From Smittia aterrima (lineage: Eukaryota > Arthropoda > Insecta > Diptera > Chironomidae), in contig CP093829.1 of the NCBI GenBank assembly GCA_033063855.1, forward strand, positions 11,976,243-12,040,242: 64,000 bases of DNA, given 5' to 3'. Below, one piece after another: positions 36,472 through 46,426 of this stretch. Both the position numbers and the translations under genes were made by a program. The notes under the pieces are model-generated. The model ran no database searches and was not told where the DNA came from. It saw only the letters and a program-made list of their open reading frames with translations. The stretch's first letter is position 1; each line of letters starts with the position of its first letter.

Positions 36472-36795
36472 TTAGTTAGCTTGAAGTGACTCTTGGAACA
36501 TCGCACTGATTCGAGGATCGATAGCAGGAGGAGGTGTGGGCGACCCAGTTGGAAAGATAGGAGGCACGGTTGGAAAGAGCGATGGAAACAACCCAGAGTT
36601 TGGCGATGGAATGAAAGGAAAATTTTGAGGAATTCCATTGCTGTTTGTTCGATGATGCCCCCACCAATGAAGCTGCACCTGTAATAATTTTTTTAGTTAA
36701 TTACTCATTGAAAATTTCAATTTAAAATAAGTTTATGTCTCTCTTACCTTATGGAAAAGCATAAAAACCAGACTGAAAACTAATAAAACTCTCAT
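36472..36795 (-). CDS. Small secreted Pro/Phe-rich peptide precursor
   Basis: Two exons, 36795-36748 (16 codons) and 36678-36472, are separated by a 69-nt intron and give 84 residues. The first exon encodes the signal peptide MRVLLVFSLVFMLFHK. The mature part starts VQLHWWGHHRTNSNG and is rich in Pro, Phe and Ser (NFPFIPSPNSGLFPSLFP, then PPIFPTGSPTPPPAIDP). It has no Cys and no dibasic site. I do not recognise a family. Composition recalls proline-rich antimicrobial or cuticular/salivary peptides, which is only analogy. The exon 1 length and phase equal those of the precursor at 37219-37620, suggesting a shared origin. Confidence 0.6.
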
Positions 36796-36844
36796 ACTTA
36801 AAGTTTGAAATTTCAGTCTTGCGGCTTTAAGTTCTCGAATTGTA

Positions 36845-37083
36845 CTAACCAAAACGAGTCGCTCGGCAAAGAGTTAAAATTAATAAGCATACTTTATCAT
36901 TGAGGGATTGAATGAACGGCTTTTTGTGGCTGCTGTAAACTTTTTGTGAAAGAGGAGTGAATACGGTCAATGCTAGAACAGCACACGAGATAGTTTCTCG
37001 AATCAAGGGTATGTGCAAACATTGTCCCCAAATGTACTTGACAAGCAAAAAAAGAGTAAAACATGAAAAAATATAAAACTCAT
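36845..37083 (-). CDS. Possible third small secreted peptide
   Basis: ATG at 37083; exon 1 to 37038 encodes the hydrophobic leader MSFIFFHVLLFFCLS; a 65-nt GT-AG intron follows; exon 2 runs from 36972 to the TAG at 36845, for 57 residues in all. The post-leader part contains TPLSQKVYSSHKKPFIQS and a final hydrophobic stretch. A GTATGC inside exon 2 could be another donor, which would shorten the C-terminus. It sits between two clearer secreted-peptide genes on the same strand and has a similar first exon (46 nt versus 48). Support is limited to that context and the leader. Confidence 0.35.
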
Positions 37084-37218
37084 CGACCATAGCAATGACG
37101 ATTGAGATGACGACTTTGACGAGCCGTTGTCATAAACATTCAGAGTCAATTTTAGGTTTCAAACTTTATTATCGTCCTTTGTCTTTCGTAAAATAAAAGA
37201 AAAGTGCTTAGGGCTCGG

Positions 37219-37620
37219 CTAATAAGGATTTGCTTGTGATGGAGAGCAGTAATCTATTTGAGAGCCTTCGGTTATTAGTCCGGGTCCTGGTCCTCGAGCT
37301 AGAAGACCATCAGCTGGTGAACCAACTTGCTCCGTCATTCGAGAATAAGTGTTTGGGTCATTAACATCACGCTCTTTAAAAAAATTAATAAACTTCATAA
37401 AAGAAATAATTTAGGGAAATTTAAAATTTTCTTACTTTGTCTTGAGTCATCGGATGAACCATCAACTTTCAACCCTAACGGAGAAGACTTTGAGAACTAA
37501 AATAATAAAGGAAATGAAAATTTATGAAATCTGAACTTTTTGATTGAATTTCCCATAACAAATCGAATCTACCTCAACGAAAAATGTGAGAAAAAGCGCG
37601 AAAATTGTTAGAAACTTCAT
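37219..37620 (-). CDS. Secreted peptide precursor with a Lys-Arg processing site
   Basis: Three exons, 37620-37573, 37496-37436 and 37373-37219, join in phase to give 87 residues. The leader MKFLTIFALFLTFFVE fills exon 1. A short propeptide follows, then a Lys-Arg pair created across the exon 2/3 junction (SRQKRDVNDP). This would be a classical prohormone-convertase site and would release a roughly 49-residue peptide ending SPSQANPY. The mature part contains GLLARGPGPGLITEG and a single Cys. A different acceptor two bases on would give an immediate stop, which supports the chosen junction. No known neuropeptide or antimicrobial family is recognised. Gene structure (48-nt leader exon ending in phase 0) matches the peptide at 36472-36795. 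Confidence 0.6.
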
Positions 37621-37955
37621 GTCGACTGAACAACTCAATGTCAAAATCACAAATGAATTCAAATGACGAACTGAAGTTAAAAATATGGAAATTCCGTGAT
37701 TTTGTTTTTATATCTTCAATTTGATAAACGATTTGTGATGATTTAATACTTGAGCTAAGGTAATTTCAGTATAAAAAGTGACAATGGCAATAATTTTTTC
37801 TCTGCTGATTATCAACGAAGACGAGTTCATTTAAAATACCAAACATTTACCAATTTTAATCGAAACATTCAAAACATTCAGCATTGAGATGAAACATTCA
37901 ACAATCATAATATTTCTTATTGTTTCTTTGCCATGCTTTCTCATATCCGTGGAAT

Positions 37956-38037
37956 GCTGCGATGGCCGAGTGGTTAAGGCGATTGACTCGAAATCAATTG
38001 GGCTCTGCCCGCACAGGTTCGAATCCTGTTCGCAGCG
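37956..38037 (+). tRNA. tRNA-Ser (anticodon CGA)
   Basis: An 82-nt type II tRNA. The acceptor stem GCTGCGA (37956-37962) pairs with TCGCAGC (38030-38036), followed by discriminator G. The D-loop region is TGGCCGAGTGGTTAAGGC. The anticodon stem TTGA/TCAA encloses CTCGAAA with anticodon CGA, reading UCG. A long variable arm (TGGGCTCTGCCCG) and GGTTCGAATCC in the T arm are typical of tRNA-Ser. No intron. A T-rich run immediately downstream (from 38041) serves as the Pol III terminator. Confidence 0.96.
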
Positions 38038-38214
38038 AATATTTTTTTTCATTTTTTGTTTTTAATTTCTTTTTCTTGCGAAATTTCTTATCGTCAGAGC
38101 AGAGATTACTACAGAAATCTTAAGTAGTCTCTGATCCGAGCTATCAAGTTGCTCTCAATGAGTTTAAAAGAAGCGAATGCAAAATATTCTCATTAGTTAC
38201 CGTTCAGATTGAAG

Positions 38215-38781
38215 ATGAATCGTTTGCTTAAAATCGCGTTTGCAATTTTTGCTTTAGCTTCCATTTGTTTTGGAGAAGAAATTATCTCAGAAGTAACTGG
38301 TGAAGCAACAGCCGAGACGACTCCAGCTGAAGAACTTACAAAAGATGAAATCTATAATATCAACACTGACATGTATTGCATAACTGATAAAATAATCAAG
38401 GAGAATGCTTTGGACCTCATAAAGCCGAGAAATCTTTACACTTCGATCCTTGACGATGATATTAAAGACATCGACTGTGAGGCAATTTTGGAAGAATACG
38501 TTTTACGAGTTCATAAACGACTAAGAAAGGATTTTAAGAAAAAGGGAGCTAGCAACAAAACCCTGGATTGCTTCATGAACAAAATCGTTGAGCTCGGTTA
38601 CGACCAGATGCGTTTCAAGTTTAATGCGCTGTACGGCATTGACCTCGAAGCTGGAAGGAAAGAGCAGTTGAGAAAAGCTATTGACAAGGAAATCGGTGAC
38701 ACGGTTGAGACTGCAGTTGACGAGTGCTGGGTTGAAGACTCAACGAGCCCGAAAGCTGCTGAGAGCAAGACAAATTTTTAA
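38215..38781 (+). CDS. Secreted Cys-containing acidic protein
   Basis: Single exon, 188 residues, starting at the ATG at 38215; an upstream TTG in frame is not a eukaryotic start. The leader MNRLLKIAFAIFALASICFG is a clear signal peptide. An acidic Thr/Glu-rich linker follows, then a helical domain with Cys at spacings C-(about 31)-C-(about 30)-C and one near the end (DECW). The pattern DCEAILEEY...DCFMNKI is shared with the next gene, which suggests paralogs. I do not recognise the family; a hemolymph, salivary or cement-type secreted protein would fit. AATAAA lies just downstream. Confidence 0.7.
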   Translation: MNRLLKIAFAIFALASICFGEEIISEVTGEATAETTPAEELTKDEIYNINTDMYCITDKIIKENALDLIKPRNLYTSILDDDIKDIDCEAILEEYVLRVHKRLRKDFKKKGASNKTLDCFMNKIVELGYDQMRFKFNALYGIDLEAGRKEQLRKAIDKEIGDTVETAVDECWVEDSTSPKAAESKTNF

Positions 38782-38918
38782 AAATGCTTTGAGAAAAAAT
38801 AAAAACTTGTTTTGTTAAAGTAATCGTGATGATCTTTGACCTCTGGCAACGAGTCATTTGTTTTCTCTCTCGATTCTCTTTAATTCATCACTCGCGATTC
38901 TAGTTTCGTGCTGTGAAG

Positions 38919-39734
38919 ATGAAGATTTTTCTTTTTATTTGTCTGACAATCGGTTGGCGTTGTGTCGCAAGTGAAATCAGCGAGAGAAGATGCATTGAAA
39001 GTTCTTATCGGAATGTGAAATTACCTTCTAATTCTGATGCAGAAGCATGTGAAAATATACTAAAGAACTTCACAGCTGAGTTCACGAGTAACATAATGTC
39101 TCGTCTGAGACCTGAAGACGATCAAAAGTGCATATTGAATACATTTAATCAGTATCATGTTAGCGACGTTTATCTCAAGGGACTTGTTCGTCATCTTTTC
39201 AACGAAAAGCCTCACAACGATGAATACGAAGACGATGTCGATGAATCAATCGACGCTTTGCTCAAAGCTGTCAAAGTTCTCTGCTATGCAAACATTAAAT
39301 ACGCAAAAGAATTCGACGAGAGCTTTGAGGCGCACAAGCAGAATAACAACTCAAACGACTTTGATGCTGAGCTCTGCGCTCGCAAATACATGTTTGACAA
39401 GAAAATTATCGACCCAGCGGAGTACAACTTGAGCCCAATTGTAAACGTCGTAGATTGCGAGAAAATTATTGAAGGGCTCGAAGAGGGTTTCAACATTCAC
39501 GATGACGAAACTCAAGAACCAAACACATTCTTCGGTTTGTCAGCGACCAAGGCACAAACTTGTACAAGACGAAAGTTTCAAGAAGAGAAAATTCTTCAAA
39601 AGATTTATTCGTTTAACGTGATAGTTCACTTTGGGCTCACAGAACTGCAAGTTACACAGCTCAGAACGAAATATATTTCGTGGATGACGTCGAGTGTTCG
39701 CTTTTTGCTAGAATGCATTAAAGAAATTATTTAA
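38919..39734 (+). CDS. Secreted protein with internally duplicated Cys-helical domain
   Basis: Single exon, 271 residues, ATG at 38919. Signal peptide MKIFLFICLTIGWRCVAS. Two successive units look alike: the first runs from ACENILKNF through DQKCILNTF to KVLCYANIK, the second from DCEKIIEGLEEGF through TCTRRKF to LLECIKEII. Each resembles the single unit of the upstream gene (DCEAILEEY). This gives a family of extracellular helical proteins with probable paired cysteines, here in two-unit form. Function is unknown. It lies 137 bp after the upstream paralog in tandem, and AATAAATAAA follows at about 39740. Confidence 0.7.
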   Translation: MKIFLFICLTIGWRCVASEISERRCIESSYRNVKLPSNSDAEACENILKNFTAEFTSNIMSRLRPEDDQKCILNTFNQYHVSDVYLKGLVRHLFNEKPHNDEYEDDVDESIDALLKAVKVLCYANIKYAKEFDESFEAHKQNNNSNDFDAELCARKYMFDKKIIDPAEYNLSPIVNVVDCEKIIEGLEEGFNIHDDETQEPNTFFGLSATKAQTCTRRKFQEEKILQKIYSFNVIVHFGLTELQVTQLRTKYISWMTSSVRFLLECIKEII

Positions 39735-39797
39735 AACAATAAATAAAAACTGAAAAAAAAAATTATTTTAGGATAGATTTAAATTTATAAATTGATA

Positions 39798-40559
39798 TTA
39801 ACAATTTTCATCGATGAATTGACGGTTAGAATGTTTCTCTATAGTTTGTTTTCTGATTCGTTTCGAATCGATGGCATTTCTGAAAGTCAATTTGGTAAAA
39901 TATTCAATGTCACTCAAATGAACTTTTTTGACTTCGCAATCATCGTCGTTATCGTCGTATAAAAGAAAACACTTCAATTTAACATATTTCTCGCCTGGCT
40001 TTTCGTAGAAAACTACTTTGCACATATTAAACAGTCGAATGGATTCGTCTACTTTCTTAAAGGTAGGAATTGTGTTGATATGTGCGATCAATTTATTTTC
40101 AACGGCGTATTGATGAATTTTTCTCTCCAATTTTTTCCATGTTCCATTGTTGTGCTTGGGATTTTGAGGGACAAGGTTTAATTGATTATTACTTTTAGAG
40201 GCATCATAGTCATCTTGACAACTCGCATATGGGTTAAGGTGTCCAAAATGTTTCCTGAACCAAATAATTCTTTTCTTCCAACACGATCCACGCGGCAGGA
40301 AGAACGCTTTACGATAACCGTTGCGTCGTTTGATTTTAGGCTTTAATTTCGAGGGATCCAGCCTCATATAAGCGCCTATTGCCAGACTTATTTCGGGGTC
40401 CCATTGTATAAGCATTGAAATGCCGAGGAAGTATACGTTAAATGTGGAAAAATTTACGAATGGCTCGCGTGAGAGCTTCGAAATATTATCAAAGCAAAAT
40501 AAATCGCTTCTAATTTTTGTTGTGCGTATCAAGTCGCTTTGGATTTTATTTTGAAACAT
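39798..40559 (-). CDS. Divergent DNA/RNA non-specific endonuclease family protein
   Basis: Single exon, 253 residues, ATG at 40559. The segment HFGHLNPYASC near residue 100 followed by NQLNLVPQNPKHNNGTWKKL corresponds to the core of the Endonuclease_NS/EndoG family, where the usual motifs are (D)RGHLxPxADF and NxxPQxxxxNxGxWxxLE. The general-base His and the metal-ligand Asn region are present, but Arg before GH is replaced by Phe. There is no signal peptide and the N-terminus is atypical, so activity and localisation are uncertain. Secreted insect relatives degrade extracellular DNA and RNA, and EndoG acts in mitochondria. This may be a degenerated or repurposed paralog. Confidence 0.6.
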   Translation of the reverse strand: MFQNKIQSDLIRTTKIRSDLFCFDNISKLSREPFVNFSTFNVYFLGISMLIQWDPEISLAIGAYMRLDPSKLKPKIKRRNGYRKAFFLPRGSCWKKRIIWFRKHFGHLNPYASCQDDYDASKSNNQLNLVPQNPKHNNGTWKKLERKIHQYAVENKLIAHINTIPTFKKVDESIRLFNMCKVVFYEKPGEKYVKLKCFLLYDDNDDDCEVKKVHLSDIEYFTKLTFRNAIDSKRIRKQTIEKHSNRQFIDENC

Positions 40560-40878
40560 TTTCTCCTTATACTATACATCTTGATTATTAATTTTAATAC
40601 AAAATTCATCATTCAACCGATATGGTAGGGATTGCATGAAGTTTCAGAAAGAAAAATCGTCAACTTGATTAGAGTACATACGAAACTTGAAAACATTTAT
40701 TGTGAAAAAATTTGCACTGCAAATCTAATAAAAATTTTGAAAACGATGGCTACAAAATAATTGCTTGGAGGCGAACACGTTAACAACTACACCGTGGGGA
40801 ACTAATTTTTCCGCTGATAGAGATGACAATTTTGCTATTTAATTATCACAAGTTTCGAGAGTTGCATACGACAATATT
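40560..40878. other. Short intergenic spacer
   Basis: About 320 bp between the endonuclease relative and the first esterase stop. It should hold the endonuclease promoter and the esterase 3' UTR. Nothing else is visible. Confidence 0.5.
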
Positions 40879-42573
40879 TTAGAGCTTTGAAATTGAAAAG
40901 TCTTGATTCCATTTCCTGAAAGCATTTATCCAGAAATCTCTGCGCTTCTTGTTCAAGTTCGGAACCATTTTCGTTTCGTCGTTGATTACGAGATAATCTA
41001 AATCCATTTTTACGAAGTCGTTGTTACTAACAGGAGACACGGGCGTCCACTTGAAATTTATCGACTTATCGTGATCTGGCGTTGGATTGTGAAACTTTGC
41101 AAAGTTTGTCCACATCTTGCACATCAGTTTTCTCATTTTCCATTCTCTAGATCCTTCAGAAACTCGAACTTGATCTGATAAAATTCCACCAAAGAGGTAA
41201 AAGACATCATCAGCATGACAAGCGCCTGGAAGTCGTTCAAGCTTGATAAGTTTCTTTTGAATGTTCAGTTTACCGTCAAACTGAAACTCGTTAAGAAATT
41301 GCTTGCAGTTTGGCTGGTATTGAGCGGTGAACTGGTTGCAAAATGTTTGAAACATTAAATAATTAATATCCGTGCAAGCGACCTTGAGTAAATCAATTGT
41401 TTCTTCACAAACTTCTTTGTCTCCAAAGTAAAATTTCTTAATATCCGACGCAAAAGTCTTTTTCTGATTGACACTTAAGTGATGAAAAATCTTGGGAATT
41501 ACTCTTTCGAAATCATCGTTAAGTTCCTTCAATCGTTTGATGTTTTCCGCGAGTTTTGGCATCCCGTCGCCATCGTTTGTTCCAAAAATTATCGGGAGAT
41601 TGATCTGGCCTCGTTGCTCAATCATTGAAGCAATGGAAGATTTTGTAATGAACGCGTCATCGGATTCTTCTTCAATCACCATTCTCCATCGACGAAATCG
41701 ATGTTTTTGCTCTGTTTGCGTTGCATCTCTTTCGCAACGCTCATACAAATCTTTGACAGATGCGTTCATCAGCGTTTCGTAAATATCCTGAATATTATCG
41801 GTTTCACAGCCGAGCAGTTTTCCCAATTTTCTCACATCTCGATCGGTGCTTCCCCTAAACGCATAAGCAGAAAAAGCGTTTCCGCTTTGACAAATGGCGC
41901 TTTTGATAAAACTTCTCGATTTCCTGTTCATCACTTGTAAATGAACACAAACTGCTCCAGCAGATTCGCCAAACAAACAAATGTTGTTCGGATCTCCATT
42001 GAAGTTTGAAATATTATCGTAAATCCATTCTAAAGCACATTGTTGATCCTTTAGCGCTGCGTTACCCGAAATTCCCATTTCTGGCATACTCATGAAACCA
42101 AGAACATGCAGCCGATAGTTAATTATTACCACAATTACATTTTCCATCAGCAAATATTCGGGAGAGTATCTAAAAGATTTTTTTAGGTTGATAAGAAAGA
42201 TATGACGACAGAACTAAACTTACAGCTGTCTGGAGTTTGAATCGTACTTTATTCCGCCTCCGTGGATGTAAACCATAACAGTTAAAGGTTTCGTTGAAAC
42301 TGGAACGTAGACATTAAGATTCAAACAGTCTTCTGAACCAACTAATTCACGTGAAAGTGTCGATTTGTGAAAACATGCGTCACGTTCTTTCGTGCAATCA
42401 ATTTCGGCTTCAGAAAACTTTTCGAGCTTCTGGGGCGAGCGAAACCTTAGTTCACCAACCGGAGGCTTTGCGTAAGGAATTCCAGAAAAGCGAAGAAACG
42501 ATCGGCCGTTTGGTAGTTTTTCTTCGCAGCCGCGAACAATTCCTTGATGGACTTGAACTCTAATCGACGACAT
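40879..42573 (-). CDS. Carboxylesterase, alpha-esterase type (cluster copy 1)
   Basis: Exons 42573-42224 and 42169-40879 give 546 residues, normal for a type-B carboxylesterase. It hydrolyses carboxylic esters, with roles from lipid metabolism to xenobiotic and insecticide detoxification. Seen motifs: the N-terminal FSGIPYAKPPVGELRF, the EDCLNLNVY signature, the oxyanion-hole HGGG, nucleophile elbow GESAG (Ser about residue 185) and the catalytic His in CHADD (about residue 435). The catalytic acid region reads GTNDGDGM, with Asp where Glu is usual. No signal peptide, so it is probably cytosolic as for insect alpha-esterases. It is one of three tandem same-strand paralogs sharing the first intron position. 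Confidence 0.9.
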
Positions 42574-42709
42574 TTCAAAACGAACTGAAAATCAAGAAAG
42601 GGGAAAACATTTTTGCTTCTATGTGGTTATCTTGACGAGAATAACTGAATTGTGGTTATCTTTCACTTTATTATCTCATAAAAATTATTTGATTTACAAA
42701 ACATTCGCA

Positions 42710-44417
42710 TCAAAGTTTTGCTTTCAAGTAATCTTTGTTGTATTTTCTATAAATTCGCCGCCAGAAATCCATTCGCTCCTTGTTCAGATTACGAATTATT
42801 TGAGGTTCATCGTTGATTGCGAGGTAGTCGAATTCAATTTGAGCGACGTTTTTAGAGACTGTCTTGATTGGATTCCATTTGAATCTTAACGGATTGTCGT
42901 GATCAGGAGTAGGATCGTGATATTTCGCAAAGTTTGTCCACATCTTACACATCAGCTTTCTCATTTTCCATTCTCTAGAGCCCTCTGGCACTCCAGCTTT
43001 CTCTGACAGTAGTCCTCCAAAAAGGTAAAAGACGTCATCTGCATGTCCAGCTTGAGGCACGTGATCCATTTTCATTTGCTTTTTCTGGAGATTGAGCTTT
43101 CCATTAAACTGAAACTCGTACAGATATTGCTCACAATTTGGCTGATATCTTGCAAAAAGCTCGTTCGTTACCGTCGAAGGAAACAAGTAATCAATGTCTG
43201 TTCGTAGAGTTACAAATTCTTCATTATTTTTTTCAGACAAATCCTGGCCATCGAGATAAAAGTTTTTAATTTCTTGTGCAACTGCTTTCGCTTCTTCTTC
43301 GGACTTGACATGTACTGATCGAGGAATCATGAAGTGGAAGTTTTCGTTAATTATTCCAAGCCTTTTTCGGGATATTAAGCTAGCGGCTACCACCATTCCG
43401 TCGCCATTGTTTGTTCCAATTATCATCGGAAAGTTTATTTGACCAGCTTGGCTAACGATTGAGTCTATCGATTTTTGTGTGATGAAGGCATCATCAGATT
43501 CAGGTTCAATAACCATTCGCCATTTGTTTCGAATTGCATTCTGGGAGTCCCAAGGAGTGAGAACCTTGTCGCAATTATCATAAAGGGCTTTCGTTGGCGC
43601 GTTCATGAGCGTCTCGTAAACATCGTCGAGTAAATCACTTTGGCATCCAAGAAGCTTTGCTAATGCTTTCACTGTACTCTCGTTCTGGTTGTAAAAAGCC
43701 CAGTCATTGATTACTGTTCCACTCTGACAAATGGCGCTGCTAATAAATTTTCTACTCTTTGGGTTCATCACTTGAAAGTGAGCGCTTGCTGCTCCTCCAG
43801 ATTCCCCAAATAAACAAATTTTATTCGGATCTCCATTGAAGTTGGAAATATTTTCATGGACCCATTGAAGAGCAGCTTGTTGATCTTTCAAGCCAGCATT
43901 TCCCGCAATTCCTTTGCTAGGAATCCACATGAAGCCTAGAGCGTGTTGTCTATAGTTTATCGTAACTACAATCACATCTTCCATTAACAAATATTCAGGC
44001 GAATACCTAAAAACAAATTTCATTTAGCTAAGAACTCTTAAAATAAAATTCTGCTCACATTTGTTTTGTATTGGAATCGTATTTGAATCCACCGCCGTGA
44101 ATGTAGACCATGACTGCAAATTTACTCGCGGGATCATCGCTCTTTGGAACGTAGACATTCAGATTTAGACAATCTTCTGATCCAATGTATTGCCGTGTTA
44201 GAGTCGACTTGTGAAAACACGGATCACGCTCTTTTGTGCAATCAATTTCATCTTTTTCAAATTTTTCTAATTTTTTAGGAGAGCGAAATCTCAATTCATT
44301 TATTGGTGGCTCTGCGTAAGGAATGCCAGAGAATCTCAGGAAGCTTCTGCCGTCAGGAAGTTTCTCCTCACAACCTCGCACAACTCCAGCTTTAACTTTG
44401 ACTCTCTTTGTCGACAT
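42710..44417 (-). CDS. Carboxylesterase, alpha-esterase type (cluster copy 2)
   Basis: Exons 44417-44059 and 44006-42710 give 551 residues. The start MSTKRVKVKAG aligns with the starts of the two neighbours; an in-frame ATG at 44480 could add 21 residues (MLFSSMKWRR...). Motifs are HGGG, the nucleophile elbow GESGG in place of GESAG, and GHADDVFYLF with the catalytic His. The acid region is GTNNGDGM, again with Asp. The intron falls at the same place as in copies 1 and 3, before YSPEYLLMED. Likely a cytosolic ester hydrolase, recently duplicated. Confidence 0.9.
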
Positions 44418-44668
44418 TTCGCGTAAAACTAACTTTGATGCTTCGCACATTCGTCGCCATTTCATTGAACTGAACAACATTCTTATCACAAAAAGCTTAT
44501 CATGAAGATCGTGATGAAATAAAAGAGCAGCTGAATAAATTTTTTCCTTTGCTTGTTACGAATTTATATTTTTTCAAACGACAAAAATAAAAGTTTTATT
44601 ACATCACTGAAATTGTTTCCATCACCGTTTCGCGACCTTGCAATCATCTGTTCATTGTTTTCAAACAT

Positions 44669-46426
44669 TCAAAGCTTTGGCGCGAGAAAACTCGAATTAT
44701 ACTTTTGATAAACGGCTCGCCAGAAATCTAAGCGCTTCTTGTTTATGTTACGAACCATCTTCGAGTCCTCATCGATGACAAGATAGTCAAAGTCGATATC
44801 TCGAGTGTTTGGATCGACCGACTGAACGGAATTCCATTTAAAAGGCAATGGATTGTCGTGATCAGGAGTTGGATCTTGATACTTTGCAAAGTTTGCCCAT
44901 AATTGACACAATGTCTTTCTCATTTTTCCACTTTTTGAATTGGGATCAACAAGAGTTCCAACCGCACGTTGACTAAAAATCGAAATTTATGAATAAAATA
45001 AATTATTTTGTAATGAAAGTCTTACTTAAAAAGATAGCAAACATCATCAGCATGTCCAGCGCCAGGAATGTCTTGCATATCCAAGAATTTCTTGTAGTGA
45101 TTCAACTCGCCATCAAAATGAAATTCATAAAGAAAAAGTTTTGAATTCCTTTGATATCGACAGTGGAGCTCATTAGCGATTGTTTGTGGCACTAAAAAGT
45201 GGAAATCAGTCATGTGGTCTACTAATTGTGGAACAGTCTCGGGGCAAATTGGTTTGGATCCGAAATAAAATCTTTTGATTTCTTCACCCAGTACTTCAGC
45301 AATGGCCATATCTGGATTGATCTTTATTGACCTCGGCACAAGTTTAACTGGATCCTTATCGAAGAGCTCAGTCATCGATTTATACGCCGCGCACATTGCG
45401 TTTCCATCACTAACTGTTGTGCCAGCCATGATTGCAACAGTCATTTGATCCTTCTGGAATTTAATCAGTTCAGATGGAGGTTTTGATATGAAAGCTTCTT
45501 TAGACTCTGGTTCGATAGTTGGCTTGAATGTGAAATTTAAATTTCTTCTTCGCTCATCAGGGTCTTGTGGCTTTGACTTGAGCTTAAATAAATCATCGAC
45601 TGATGCGTTCATCAACGTATCGTAAATTGATTTATCGTCCTCTCCTTTGCAACCAAGGAACTTGGCAAGCTTTCTAGTGACTCCGATTCCGTCCCTTTGG
45701 ATGACCCAATCTCCAAGTGCACAGCCGCTTTGAAGAATTGCGCTCTTGATTAAGGTCCGAGACTTTGTGTTCATCACTTGGAGGTGAACGCTTGCTCCAC
45801 CAGCAGATTCCCCAAACAAACAAATGTTGTTCGGATCTCCATTGAAGTTTGAAATATTCTCATGAACCCACTCTAAGGCACATTGTTGATCTTTCAAGCC
45901 AGCGTTGCCCGAAATCCCCATACTTGGTAGACTCAGAAAGCCAAGGACATGAAGACGATAATTCAGCGTCACCACAATAACATTTTCCATTAACAGATGT
46001 TCCGGTGAATACCTTAAAACGAGAAAAACACTTTAGAGTCGTTGACTTATTGCACACGATTACTCACCATTCGAATGCCGAGCTGTCGAAATTAAAGCCA
46101 CCTCCATGAATATAAAACATGACTGGGAGAGGAGATCCAGATGTTGCATTTGTTGGCACGAAAACATTCAAGTACAAGCAATCCTCTGATCCTATCAATT
46201 TATGAAGATAGAAACTAGGACTGTAACAGGCATTGCCATCCTTAGTGCAATCAATCTCCTCCTGATTGAACTTCTCTAACTTCTGTGGTGCACGAAACCT
46301 CAATTCATTTATAGGTGGCTTTGCGTAAGGAATTCCCGAGAATCTCAGGAACGAACTTCCATCAAACATCTTCTCCTCACATCCCCGAACAATTCCTTGC
46401 TTCACTTGCACTCTCGTTGAGATCAT
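44669..46426 (-). CDS. Carboxylesterase, alpha-esterase type (cluster copy 3)
   Basis: Exons 46426-46068, 46012-45026 and 44972-44669 join to 549 residues. The first intron matches the paralogs. A second short intron after CYLF is present only in this copy, just past the catalytic His (GHADDVCYLF). Other motifs: EDCLYLNVF, HGGG and GESAG. The acid loop reads TTVSDGNAM, so the acid is presumably Asp. The segment between CYLF and the C-terminal helices has NQRAVGTLVDPNSKSG where the others have FGGxL...EGSREW, so the region is divergent. It lies upstream of the other two on the same strand. Confidence 0.88.

Noticed and set aside
37831..38052. Frames overlapping the tRNA-Ser
   Set aside because: They are antisense or sense readings of the tRNA gene.
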